Shown: positions 44,701 through 56,700 of the stretch, in pieces
Layout of the letters: every line of letters begins with the position of its first letter
How positions within the stretch are numbered: position 1 is the first letter of the stretch
Source of the DNA: Amphibalanus amphitrite
Lineage: Eukaryota > Arthropoda > Thecostraca > Balanomorpha > Balanidae
NCBI RefSeq assembly: GCF_019059575.1
Contig: NW_024882729.1
Location: 124,001-188,000 of the forward strand
Length of the DNA stretch: 64,000 nucleotides
Direction: 5' to 3'
The notes under the pieces: generated by a model
What the model was told of the DNA's origin: nothing
The model's database searches: none
Seen by the model: only the letters and a program-made list of their open reading frames with translations
Position numbers and translations under genes: made by a program

Positions 44701-47700
44701 CGCGACTGCTTTCGTGACCTGTATAAGAATCAAAATGGTTTCACTTGGTAGTTTCGGAAGAAAAGGCGTTGCCAATCGTCCCGAGATGAATATTGTTGTA
44801 TTATGGTCCAACCCCCGCACGGCTGCTGGCCGCGCCTGCGCGCGCCCCTGCCGCCGCCACCGCTGGCCGCCCCGGCTCCGTGCCTGTGAGCGCCTCTGCC
44901 GCCGCCAGCTGACTGTGCGCGCCGAGCGGCAGATCTGGCGCGAGTGACTAGGGGCGGCGCTCGCCATACTTGTTTATCTTTTGGACACTCTTTTCGGCGT
45001 GAACGTATCGCAGTAAATAAATCGCGTTTTTCATTGATTGTGTGCTGTTTCACTCGTAACGAACCAAAACATAACATGGCGCGGTCGGTTTTGTAATTAC
45101 GTGACTGAGCAGCGCAGTAAATAAATCGCGTTTTTCATTGATTGTGTGCTGTTTCACTCGTAACGAACCAAAACATAACAAATATTGCAGAGGTTTTAAA
45201 GATGCACCCTAACAATTGTACTTTCGCCCCCTCTTGAAACCGCCAAACAATGTGCCAATATATCATTGGTGCAAAAAAAGTTAAAAAAAAAATTGTTGTA
45301 ATTCAAAACTGTATGAGACAACGCCATCTAGCTGTGCCGGTAGATCCAACTCCTGCAGGGCAGGTTATGTAAAGGCTCGCCATCCACGGATACACGTTTA
45401 CGATATCTCGAGTAGTTCCAACTCTTTCAGTTAGGGCTATGCCAATGACTCGACACCCGCGGGGACAATATCCAGTGCTGGGTAGCTACCTTACTGCAGA
45501 CTGTGGGTACGGTGCATATTTACGAGCAATAAGGCAGACAAGTCTGCTTACCCTCTAGCTAGAATCTGGACATGGCGAGTTAATACACATATACCACCCG
45601 CAGAGCAACGCTTAATTCGCCAGCTTCGGGTAAAATTGTTTTCAGTGTAGTAGCCGTTTTCTCGACGGCTATTTGGTACACATTTGGTTCACATTTGGTG
45701 CAGATTTGGTCACATTAGGCTCACTGTAGCCGTTTTCACGACGGGCTATACGGCGAGTGCACCTAATTTGACCAAATCTGCACCTAATCTGCACCAGATG
45801 TGCACCTAATGTGTACCAGATGGCCGTCGTGAAAACGGCTTGTGTTTCTTAGAAGTTAGCAACTTAGGTTGCAAAACTATTCATTATAGGTACCTATATC
45901 TGCTTTTTCTAATTATCACTATGCAACAAAAAATGAAAATTTTCTGTTCCTGGAAAGCGACCGAATTTTTCTTATTCATTGGGTCCTATTATAACCGAAA
46001 TGGGCATTAGTTTTTATCTGAAAATGCTTTTCCGGTTTTCAGAGACGATTTTCGATTTTTGGCCCCGAAATTCGGTTTTTGGCACACCGTGTCCGATGTA
46101 ATTGAGTAATCGACTCGCGGTAACTTTCATCGCCTTTCCTATGCCACAAGCTTTCGAATGATATCTGGTTTTGCATATTTGCGTGCAAAAATAACGTCAT
46201 AAATCTATGTTAAAGTAAGAAAATGTTGAAATTTTGTAAAAATTTGACATTTTTTTTCTATTTCATTTCAAAATAGAGGAAAAACTAAAGGCCCCATCCA
46301 AATTCTGAGCCAAGTTCCTTGAAGAGCATTCAATTTCCGTTCGGAAGGTACCTTTTTAGTGCATTTTATCGGATTCCTGTGGCGTCCAGATTGAGTTAAC
46401 CTAAACACATATCCTAAGTCATATCACATAGCATTAACCTGATAACGTATGTTAACGCCATAGGATCAACGAGGGGTCAACTGAGGTCATTTTGTTGACC
46501 CCTTGTGACCTCGGGTCACACGCAGGAACTTACTTTTGAGCAGTCCTGTCGCTCAGAATCTTGATCTGTTGGGGGCCCGTTTTTCAAGTGACTCAATCTG
46601 GACGCCACAGTAAACCGATAAAATGCACTAAAATAGTACCTTCCGAACGGAAATTGAATGCTCTTCAAGGAACTGGGCTCAGAATTTGGATAGGGCCTTT
46701 AGTTTTTTTCTCTATTTTGAAATGAAATCGAAAAAAATGTCAAATTTTTACAAAATTTCAATATTTTCTTACTTTAACATAGATTTATGACGTTATTTTT
46801 ACACGCAAATATGCAAAACCGGATATCATTCGAAAGCTTGTGGCATAGGAAGGGCGATGAAAGTTACCGCGAGTCGATTACTCAATTACACCGGACACAG
46901 TGGGCCAAAAACCGAATTTCGGGGCCAAAAATCGAAAATCGTCTCTGAAAACCGGAAAAGCATTTTCAGATCAAAACAAATGCCCATTTCGGTTATAATG
47001 GGACCCAATGAGTCCAAAAAAAAAATCGGTCGTTACTCAGGAACAAAATGACTGTTGCATAGTGTTATCTTACATTATTTTCTATTAAAACACTGACATA
47101 ATTTCATGATATGACGATATTTGCTGTAAAAGAGATTTGGTCCAGGTTGGTGCCTACGCCCGATAACCCGTCGTGAAAATGGCTAGTTCACTCGGAAGCA
47201 GATTGATGTTCCACTTCTCTTTATCCACAGGGTTCCCATAGCTCAGCATTGGCAGCAGCCGCCTGGTACGGGTAGACTGTGCCGCTTCACTTACTTGTCG
47301 AGCGGCACAGCTTACCCACACCGTATGACACTGCAGTCTGGGTCGGTGGCTGGAAGGCGATGTTCGCCGCCTGTGACGTCAGCACAGCGGCAGTGGCGGT
47401 TCCTGGGGGGGGGGTCCACGGGGTCATGACTCCCCCCCAGGGCTGAGAGGGTCATTTGACCCCCCCCCCCTCCCCAAAAGCCGAAGACTCAAATGCGTTA
47501 TAGAGTAGACGCCGTCTTGCATGCTCAAAATCACCTCTCAAACACTTCTGAGCTAATACCTTTGTTTTTCTGGATCGTGCTGCGTGAAAAGGCGTATTGA
47601 AAGCCAGAATCTTACTCGCTTTTGTCTCAACCGTTCGAGCACCAGGGGACGATCCAGGAAAATTCCAAGGGGATGGTCATGAATTTAATTCGCATGGTGC

Positions 47701-50700
47701 CCCTATCACTGAAAACAAATTGGTCGGGCTGTGGCGCTTTATCCTTTAATTAAGTGTAAGGTAGGGGAAGTTGGGGCAATGCCGGAGTTGGGGCAAAGCC
47801 GAAATTCGAGATATTTCGAAAACCGTAAGACATGGATGTCACCTGTCAGTGATGCTCTGAAGCTTAAGTGACTACAATTATCGCATGTTTGTTACGAGTC
47901 GTCATTCGGAATACTTCGACTGTGAGGGCGCCAAGAGCGTTTTCAAGGTACGTTTCCCTTGTACTACATGCGCCTTTGAAGCTGCATTTTTTACTCATTA
48001 TGCTACCGTTTGTCTGGCCAATTCGGTCAAGTAATCTTTAGCATGTCTTTGCATAAGTGTGCTGCCTATTTGAAATTTATACAGCACGTTGAAAAGTTAT
48101 GGGCCTGCAAATGAAAGTATGGCTGGCTGGGGTAATGCCGAAAACGTGCGATTACGCACGTGTTAAAAGCACGCTACGTGAACTTTACTGCTGTAGAATA
48201 GCAACGCGTATTTTTAGTCACACAAATTACACTTTCGACCGACACAACGGCCTGTTACCTATAAGGAATGATTTACCTGGCATTTTCTTATTATATCACA
48301 CAATTATAACTTCCAGTGTGCACCGCGTCCTCAAGCTCTTGAAACGTGCACTCAAAACTTTTTTACTACCTCCTGCAGGGTTCATTTTCATCAAACCTGC
48401 AAGATAAGAGTATATTGAAAGGGTAACTCGCTGCTACCATTATGTGCATAGTAACGGTACGTGGTTAATATGAACTTATTCGCCAGTGAAGAGTATTATT
48501 ACCATGTAAATATCAATATTACTCTCGCGATCCAGAACATCACGAAAACTCTTTCCTTCTGGGCATCGTGACCATGGGCGCCGCCACCGGGGGGGACGGG
48601 GGGGGGGGACGCGTCCCCCCCACTCTCAGAATGGAAGGGGGACGTCCCCCCCAAACTCGTTACGGAGCGAGCGAAGCGAGCGTAGTCTTTCGGGAAATTT
48701 CTGAGTACGAGCGGCCGGCCGGCCGTGGTCACGCTTTTGCGAGACTCACATATGTCTCAGGAACCACTTGACTGATTTACATGCGGTAATTTTTGTAGGG
48801 TAGCTTCATTCCTTCTAACAAGTATTGAACTATTCTCGATGCATGTGGGTGACCCATTATGCACCCGCCACGTGAAAAACGAAGAGGTGTCAGTTTTGTA
48901 ACAATTGCAATAGGTATCTCGGTAACATACTGGGCCGATTGCGCTGAAAGTTGGCATGTAGGTAGGTAGGCACCCACCAGGCAATGCATATCCATGACCA
49001 CGTGCCACAGTTGGGGTGCTGCTGCACGTGTGCACGTGCAGGGATCGATTCCAGATCTCGAGAACGGCTGAACCGATTGTGCTGAATGTTGACACATGGT
49101 TACTGGTTAGGGACCGGTTATTAGGGTGCCGTGCAAAAGTCAGTTGGGACCCATTTTGCACGTGCGCACGTGCAGAGTGCCGCTTACAGATCTCGAGAAC
49201 GGCTAGGCCGACTGCGCTCAAATTTGGCACATCGTTAGAAACCGGTTAGTAGGGTGCAGTGCACAAGTTGGTTGGAGGTACCCCCTCGCAATTTCGTACG
49301 TGAAAGACCCACCCCCTCGCTCGCTCCGTTGGTCGCCCCAAAAGGCGTTTTACTGGTTGTTTTCCTACTCAAAATTTGATTACGCCCTTCGGTCCAATGA
49401 GACCATTTCAGAGCCGGAAGGATGAGAGAATTAGTGGGAGAAATTGGTCTGGGCAGCCACCCCAGTGGGCCACTTGGGCTGAACTCGACCAATTGAACAG
49501 GCAGCCCAGCCCACTGGCACTCACTGTACCCGGCAACGGACTATAGCTCCAGTGGAGTCATTCCCGCATGGGATAGAGTTGCCCGTCCAGCCCGGAGCAG
49601 GGGATCGCAGCGTGGAGGAGAAGGACTTGACTGTCCTGAGGATGGAAGCGATGGAACGGTGCCGAATCTGAGAGGGTCCAGGAGGTTTAGATACTCAGTA
49701 TGTGGGGTATGAGCCTATACATGCATTGGTCTGATCCCTGCCACCTCGCCCAACAAAATCTCCAGCTCTTATCCGACCTGCCATCGCGGAACTGCCGATT
49801 TTTGATATCGTGATCAACGTGTGTCGTATAACACGACTGGCCGAAAACGGGCATAGTATATTTCGTCGAACCAGCCAAAAGTATGACTTTAAACCAATCC
49901 GACCTCGGAGTCAAAATCTGAACAATTTCGAAGACTCCGACTCAAGACTCCGACTCTGGCCAAAACTGTCAACTCCGGCTGATTCCGGCTCCGACCCCAC
50001 AGTTCTGCAGTCACACTACACTAAATTTTCAGCTTCTAGGAAATAAGCTATACCGTTGACAGGGCCACAAAACTTTGAGGCGACTTGACTACTTGACTTG
50101 GTGACCTGACCTAAGGTTTTCTGGTATCAAGCTTGTTAAACGGCTGCAAAATTCGTATTTTAGAGCAGTTTTGCCTGATGTTTTTTGCCAATTTTCGCGG
50201 CGCTTCGCGCCGATTCATGCGCAACCCAGACAGAGAGATTGTAACTATAGGTACAACGCCTCCTCCCTCACGAGGGTATGCAATATGCATTACCTATGCA
50301 ATATGCATTACCGATCAGATTAGTGGCATACATCAGCAATTATACCCTGATGATGAGGCACTAGAGGCTTTCAGCCATGTCAAAATTGAATCGGACAACA
50401 GATGTGTATATAGGTAGGTATTCGGTGGGAATTCGGTCTACAGCCATTACCTAAAGGAAATGCCTAAACTACTTTCCTCAAACCAGTTGTTTTGCCACAG
50501 GTTTATGAGTTTTTATGCTTAAAATGGTCAGGAAATAACATAATGAATATTTGCAAAATGTTTTTTTTTATTTTTACATAAGAACCAATTTCCGTCTTTC
50601 GTAGAGGCCTTACCTATATTGCAGCGGAAGCTGATTACGCGTTGACCAATCAGATTACGTAGTTCAAACCAGCTGGATGCTGATTGGCTGGCATTTTTCC

Positions 50701-53700
50701 GTAAGGGAATGGATTCCTCGGTAAGGGAATGACAAAGTGTAATTATGGGAATGACTTCAGTCTTCAAACCTAAAATCGATACCAATATATTTGGCTAGGG
50801 TGATCGTTGAGCCATAAAAGCTCCTGATTTGTTGAATGCATCGGACCAAAAAAGCCAAGGTAAGAATGCCTACTTTTGGGTTTTCAGTCGGTCAGTCCGT
50901 CCCCCCCAGTCAAAAATCCGTGGCGGCGCCCCTGATCGTGACTCGTGTACAGATAGTCGTTTCATGCGTGGATCTTGTTTACCCTCGTGAAGATGATATT
51001 TGAAATTGAATCAATCAGCCAATCAGAAACGAGATCGGCCGTTTGCGGTTTGAAGGCCGCGCGCATCTGTCAGTTTTCGGCCGTTGGTCTCCGAGAGAGG
51101 ATGTGAGCAGTGTCGGTGCCGCGCGGCGTGGCCGTTGGTGATTGTGCTTGTGTGTTGTTCATCGCCTGTAGAGCCTCTGCGGACATTTTATTGTAAGTAC
51201 CGATGTGCTAGAGCATTGCGTGCCGTTGAGTGGTGCTAATTTGACCTGGTCAATAGGACCCCGTGCACGGCCACGTGGCCTAGTGCTGTGAGTACGTACG
51301 AGTAATTTTGTTGTGATGCTACAACTTTATGCATGGTGTTGGTGACTTTGAAAAGGCCTTGCACTGTAGTGATCCAATCCAGTCTCATTAGCTCACGCAG
51401 ACGGGCGCGGGGCGACCACCCAGGAACGCCGTCGCTCACTTCAAATATAGTGCGCTGTGCCTTATCCAATATGAGGGCGCTACATGTCTTGTATTCATAT
51501 TCAAATTGCATTCAAGTTGTATCGTGGTGTTTATTTACCGCTTGTGCATTGCTGAACGCTTTGTATAAATTCGTATGAATAGTTGAAGAGTCTCACAATG
51601 TTCATGGCTGGTGTGTCCCTCGTATTGTTTGTACGGAAGCCAAATATACATTGTTGCCCTTGAAGCATGTTTTTTTTCGTTGGTGAGCTCCGGTTAACAG
51701 AAGCTTCGTGAAGCTTCTGAAGGAAGCGTCTGTGAGTCTGTGACCATCCTCTGGGGGGTTTACACTAAAGGAAAGAGTAAACATTACCATGTGACAAAGG
51801 GTAGGCCAGAAGAATATACTCTCTGTAGGAGGGTAAAGCACAGAGTAGATGATGCGTTACTCCCTAAGAAAGGGTTCCGTTAAAGATTTACCCTTTCAAA
51901 GAGTGTAACCCAAAAAATGTTACACTCTAGACAAGAGTAAATCAAAAGAGTTAACCATTCAGAAGATGGTAAAAAACGTCTGTGTGTCAGGTTACCCCTC
52001 CCTGGCGAGTTTACTCTTCATAAAAGAGTAAAATTTACCATCTAGAATGTGGTAAAAAACGTCTGTGTGTCAAGCTACCATGCTATAGCGGGTTTACCCT
52101 TCAGGAAATGGTAAAAAAGTTTTCAGTGTGTGTCAGCTTTGATGAATTCTGGATAAAGTTTGAGATAAAATGGCAAAACATCAATGTCGGCATTCCCCGT
52201 AGATCATTTCTCCCATTTTCGGCTTTCCCCGCAGTCCGGGGCAACGCCGAAAAAGTCACTTCTTTGATATTTTTAGTTTGTGCGCTTAACGGTATGCGAA
52301 TTCATCAAATGCGCCTGGTATGTTTGAAAGGCAAAAGACTGGCCTCTCGCATGACGCCAACAAGAATAGCGTATGTTGTCTACCTTGCGTGCTACGGGCG
52401 TCAGAAAAAAAGTCTTCGGCGTTCCCCCAACTTCCCCTACGTCCGGGTTAATCACTCAAGTGCGGGTAGAACCATGCGAGTAGATAGGGTACCTGCTTGC
52501 GATATCTGGAAACAACAGATAAATCCGCGCTGACAGGGGCTTGATACACTTTTTACGTGTAGTTGCTAGCCGACGGTGGCGGATAGCGGGGAAAATCCGG
52601 GACTGATAGGTATCGGTTACTCTCGCCAGGCGGATTCATTATATATGTATAGCGCGGATAAGTGTCACGTACTCCCTCACACCGGGTTGTCAAGTTTGCC
52701 TGGTGGATTCATTCACCCGCCAACTGCGGATACACTTTCCGCGCATGCGCGTGCGCATGCGCGTTGCCGGCGGTGCACCTCAGGCAACGAATCTCGTGCG
52801 ACGCCATCTTCCTGACTGTGTTGACGGCGCTGTGGTTTGGCTGTGGTACTGCGTCTGCTGTGGACTTCTGGCTGCTGAATTTCGCGGATAGAGGTAAGGA
52901 CGCTCTCCAAAACTAACTTTTTAACCCGGAGAGATATACAGAGTGAGTATACCCTTTCACTTAGGGTCAAATGATTCTTGCAATGCATCGATCGTGTAGA
53001 TATAGGTACAGGGACCCGCAGTTGCTACTGTACAGCGACCCTGAGTAAATTGTCCCAGCACCCTCACAGGGAACAACGATAAGCTGTCAGAGGGTACTCA
53101 CAGGAAACCTCAGCTGCTCTTGTACAGGGACCAGCAGTCGATATCAATGTTATCGGTTGTTACTGGACAGGACAGACGGTTAGACTTGGGGTTCGTGTAC
53201 AGTAGCAACTGCGGGTCCCCGTACCTACCTATTGGGTGACCACGTGGACTCGTAATCGTTTTTCTCTGTGGCCACAGGTCATATCGTGCGGCGAATCCAG
53301 TAAGGCGAAAGCTCAGATGACAATGCACAATTCGGTTTTGTGTATGTGGGAGTGGTTTATGATACGGGCTATTTTTTCAGGCGTACGAATCGAAATGGGA
53401 GGTTTCGACCACTGAAAGCCAAGTGGAGAGACGTTGACAGACACAAAACGACCGGTGGAGGAGTGGTGCATGGCGCAAGGCACCGGGGCCTTATGACCTT
53501 AACTCATATTTAGCTCGTATAATTCATGTGTGTGGATATTGTTGTGCGTCTAACTAAATAAATAAATAAGACCATATTTATGTGCTTACGAATGTGACAG
53601 CAACCGAATGCATGGGAAGGGGGAATTGGATGCTCAAAGTTAACGAAAATTATAGATTGCACCAATTAACCTCATGCAGTAAACGGGTAATAAGTATCAG

Positions 53701-56700
53701 TCAGTGGCGTATATTTGATACCCGGTGTAGGGTGGTCAAAAATGGTGGTGGATAGGGGTACCCTTCAGATGCGGATTTTACTCCGCGTCAACGGATCGAG
53801 GTACCCGGCAGTAGCGGATATTTAGATTCGAGTAACCCTCCTTGATCGGGTAATCTATACGGATTAACCCGCTGTCAACGGATAAACAGTATCCGCGAGG
53901 CACGTATATTTCGTATCCGCTCCAGAGTGGTCAAAAATGGTGGTGGATAGGGGTATCCTTCAAATGCAGGTTTTACCCGCTGTCGCCGGATCAATTTGTT
54001 TTCAGTGTATACCTATACCCAAAATTAAAAACTCAACGGATTTCGGCCACCTAATTTTGGTGATGCCCTATTTCCATTTTTTTTTTAGTGTTTATCTTAT
54101 TTTTAGTGCCCCTGGACCCTGGCAGGCCTGTGGTGCCCCTGGCGGGCCTGTGGTGCCCCTGGGCCCTGACAAGCCTGAAGTGCCTCCGTTCCGACAGACC
54201 CGTGCCCTTTGGTGCCCCTGACAGGCCCATGGTGCCCTGCGAGGCCGGTGGTGCCCATGGCAGGCCTCTGGTGACCCCTGAGGTGCCTTCAAGAGAGGAC
54301 GTGGGGCCATCAGAAGCGGCTATGACCGTCGGCATTGGGCATTAAGGGAACTGCATGGGCCTCTGCTGTGACCCAAAATAAGGATCTCGAATGTCAAAAT
54401 GGGACCTTCAGAGACAGGTAGGGACCCTCACCTCACCGGCCTGAGGCAGTAGGCACCCAAAGAGCAGTCGGAGTCCCTCAGATGCCGAAATAGGCCCATT
54501 TTTTCGCCCTCGGGGGCCAGCGCGGGCCCTCATAGGTCGATGTGAGCCCTCTGAAGCCGGTGAGAAACCTCAAAGGCTATCATAAGACCATCGGGCCACT
54601 GGCCAGTATGGGACACAAGGGGCAATTTGGACCTTTGGAGACCGGCGTGGGCCCCAGGGAAGTACCCAGGGGGGCGGACGCCCCCCCCCCCATTGGGGTT
54701 TCAGGAGGCCCCAGTGGGGTGCCGAAGGCCCACGGGGCCAAAATCACGTCGGAGGCCAAAGAAATTCACGGGAATCCCCCCCCCCCCCCAAAAAAAAAAA
54801 ACACGTCAGGACATTCAGGGCCCTCTGACCAGCCTAACGGCTAGTCTCCTTCTTACAATTCCTGCGGCCTGGCCTGTGAATAACCGCTAGTGTCTGTGTC
54901 TGACCGCTAGCGCCCCTCTGACTCCTCAGTAGAGAGGAGGCCCTCTGTAGGTAGGAACTAGGAGGCCCTCCGTTAGGCGGCACGGGCGGACATCGATAGC
55001 AGCGCCTCTATCGGTCACTAGGGAAAGCTGGGCTGTAGGCGACGAAATACCGGCTGAGTTGTCACACGTTGAATAGGTTTATAGACATCCGTCTTGTGAA
55101 AAAGTTGAACTTTTGCCTTCAATATTTCTACAGGCAATTTTAGAAGTGTCTTCACATAGATTACAACACCGTTAAGATTATTGTATTCACTTCAAGCCTT
55201 CCCTATTGTTCTTGATGATGCGGGAACTATTTCTAATTAGTGTTTCTAGCTTAAAAAAGAACATATTGTGCAAACGATGAAAAAAACATAGATTGAAGAT
55301 TTTAAATGCAATTTTCTCTAGCAATTAATGGTAAATTCTCTACAGATCAAGGAAAAGATGCATGCTAACTGATAATTTAAAGTTATTGGGACCAGTTGTT
55401 TTCTTCTTTTCTTACGTCGCCCCAATGGCCGCGAATACACTTGTGATAACGCCTATCGCTATAGAGGAGGCCCTCTGTAGAAACGAGGCCCTCTGTAGAG
55501 AGGAGGCCCCCCTGAAGAGAGGAGGCCCATTTAGAGAGGAGGCTCATTTAGAGAGGAGGCCCTTTGTAGAGAGGAGACCATGTGTAGAGAGAAGGCTCTA
55601 TGTAGAGAGGAGGCCTGCTGTAGAGAGGAGGTCCTCTAAAGAGAGGAGGCCCTCTGTAGAGAGGAGGACTCCATCAGTAGAGAGGAGGCCCTCTTAAGAG
55701 AGGAATCCCTTTGCAGAGATGAGGTCCTCTGTAGAGAGGAGGCTCTTTGAAGAAAGGAGGCCCTCTGTAAAAGAGGCCCTCTGAAAGGGAGAGACCCTCA
55801 GTAGAGAGGAAGCCAGCCCTCTGTAGAGAGGAGGCCATCTGTAGTTGAGAGGCCCTGTGAAAAGAGGAGGCCTGTAGTAGAGAGGTGGTCCTCTGTAGAG
55901 AGGAGGCCCCTCTGTGTTTTTTTTTTACAAATGTTTTTGCAAATTTTCGCGGCACTTCGCGCCGCCGATTCTTGTATGTACGTACAGGTCAATACGAAAT
56001 CGTGACTGTAATTACACCAACCAACCGTATCAAATTGAATCAGAATTCATATGTGTACTGTGAAGGAGCTCCGGCTTGTACTTGCTTGGCTTGTACTAGT
56101 AGGGGAGAGTGGGGAAAGATGCCCAGGGTTTTACTTTGTAACATATTATTCGAAAATGACTGTCGGAAAGCAATAACTTGGAGTTTCAACGGAAGCCGAC
56201 ATCATTTTTCTCCAAAAATATCACACTTTCGTGCCTGAAATATTATAACTTTTTTTGCTATTAAGCATTTTCCTGAAGAAGTGAAAGGGGGCATCTTACC
56301 CCACATGGTGGGAAAGACGCCCCCTGGCGTTGGGGAAGATGCCCCCTGCACTATAATTGACATAAATGGGCACGTGAATCGCCTGAACGAATCAGTAGTC
56401 CCTTCGAGCCTGCAGTAGACACCAAACGTCATCGTAAGGGCCCTGAAAGTAGTCGTAAGGGACTTCAGAGGTCATCGTTAGGGCCATCATAGTCCAGCGC
56501 GGCCAAACAAGCCTCCGTGGTGGCGTTCGGAGACCACTGTGAGGGCCCTTATAGATCTTCATGATGCTTGAGGGCCCTCGAGCCCATCGTGGGGACCTCA
56601 GATGCCAGCGCGGCCCGTGGAGCCAACGTGGGAACCCTCAAAGGATGTCGTGAGGGGCCCTGGAGCCAATAATGGGGCCCACAGAGGCCGTCGTGAGGGC

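Larger units (their letters stand above)
47761..52440. mobile_element. TIR element, GTAGGGGAAGTTGGGG ends
   Basis: GTAGGGGAAGTTGGGGCAATGC and its inverse at 52420-52440 (CCCCCAACTTCCCCTAC) with GCCGAAA-rich subterminal parts near 47800-48130 and 52190-52250. It contains an inverted copy of the CACGTG family (48660-49357), a dispersed repeat (49383-49660) and a promoter-like region. No clear target duplication, so the extent is tentative. Confidence 0.5.

Noticed and set aside
53277..53328. Possible extra channel exon on the minus strand (frame with LSFRLTGFAARYD)
   Set aside because: The exons at 57691-57755 and 44093-44153 already join in frame with correct family spacing, and this segment lacks good splice sites.
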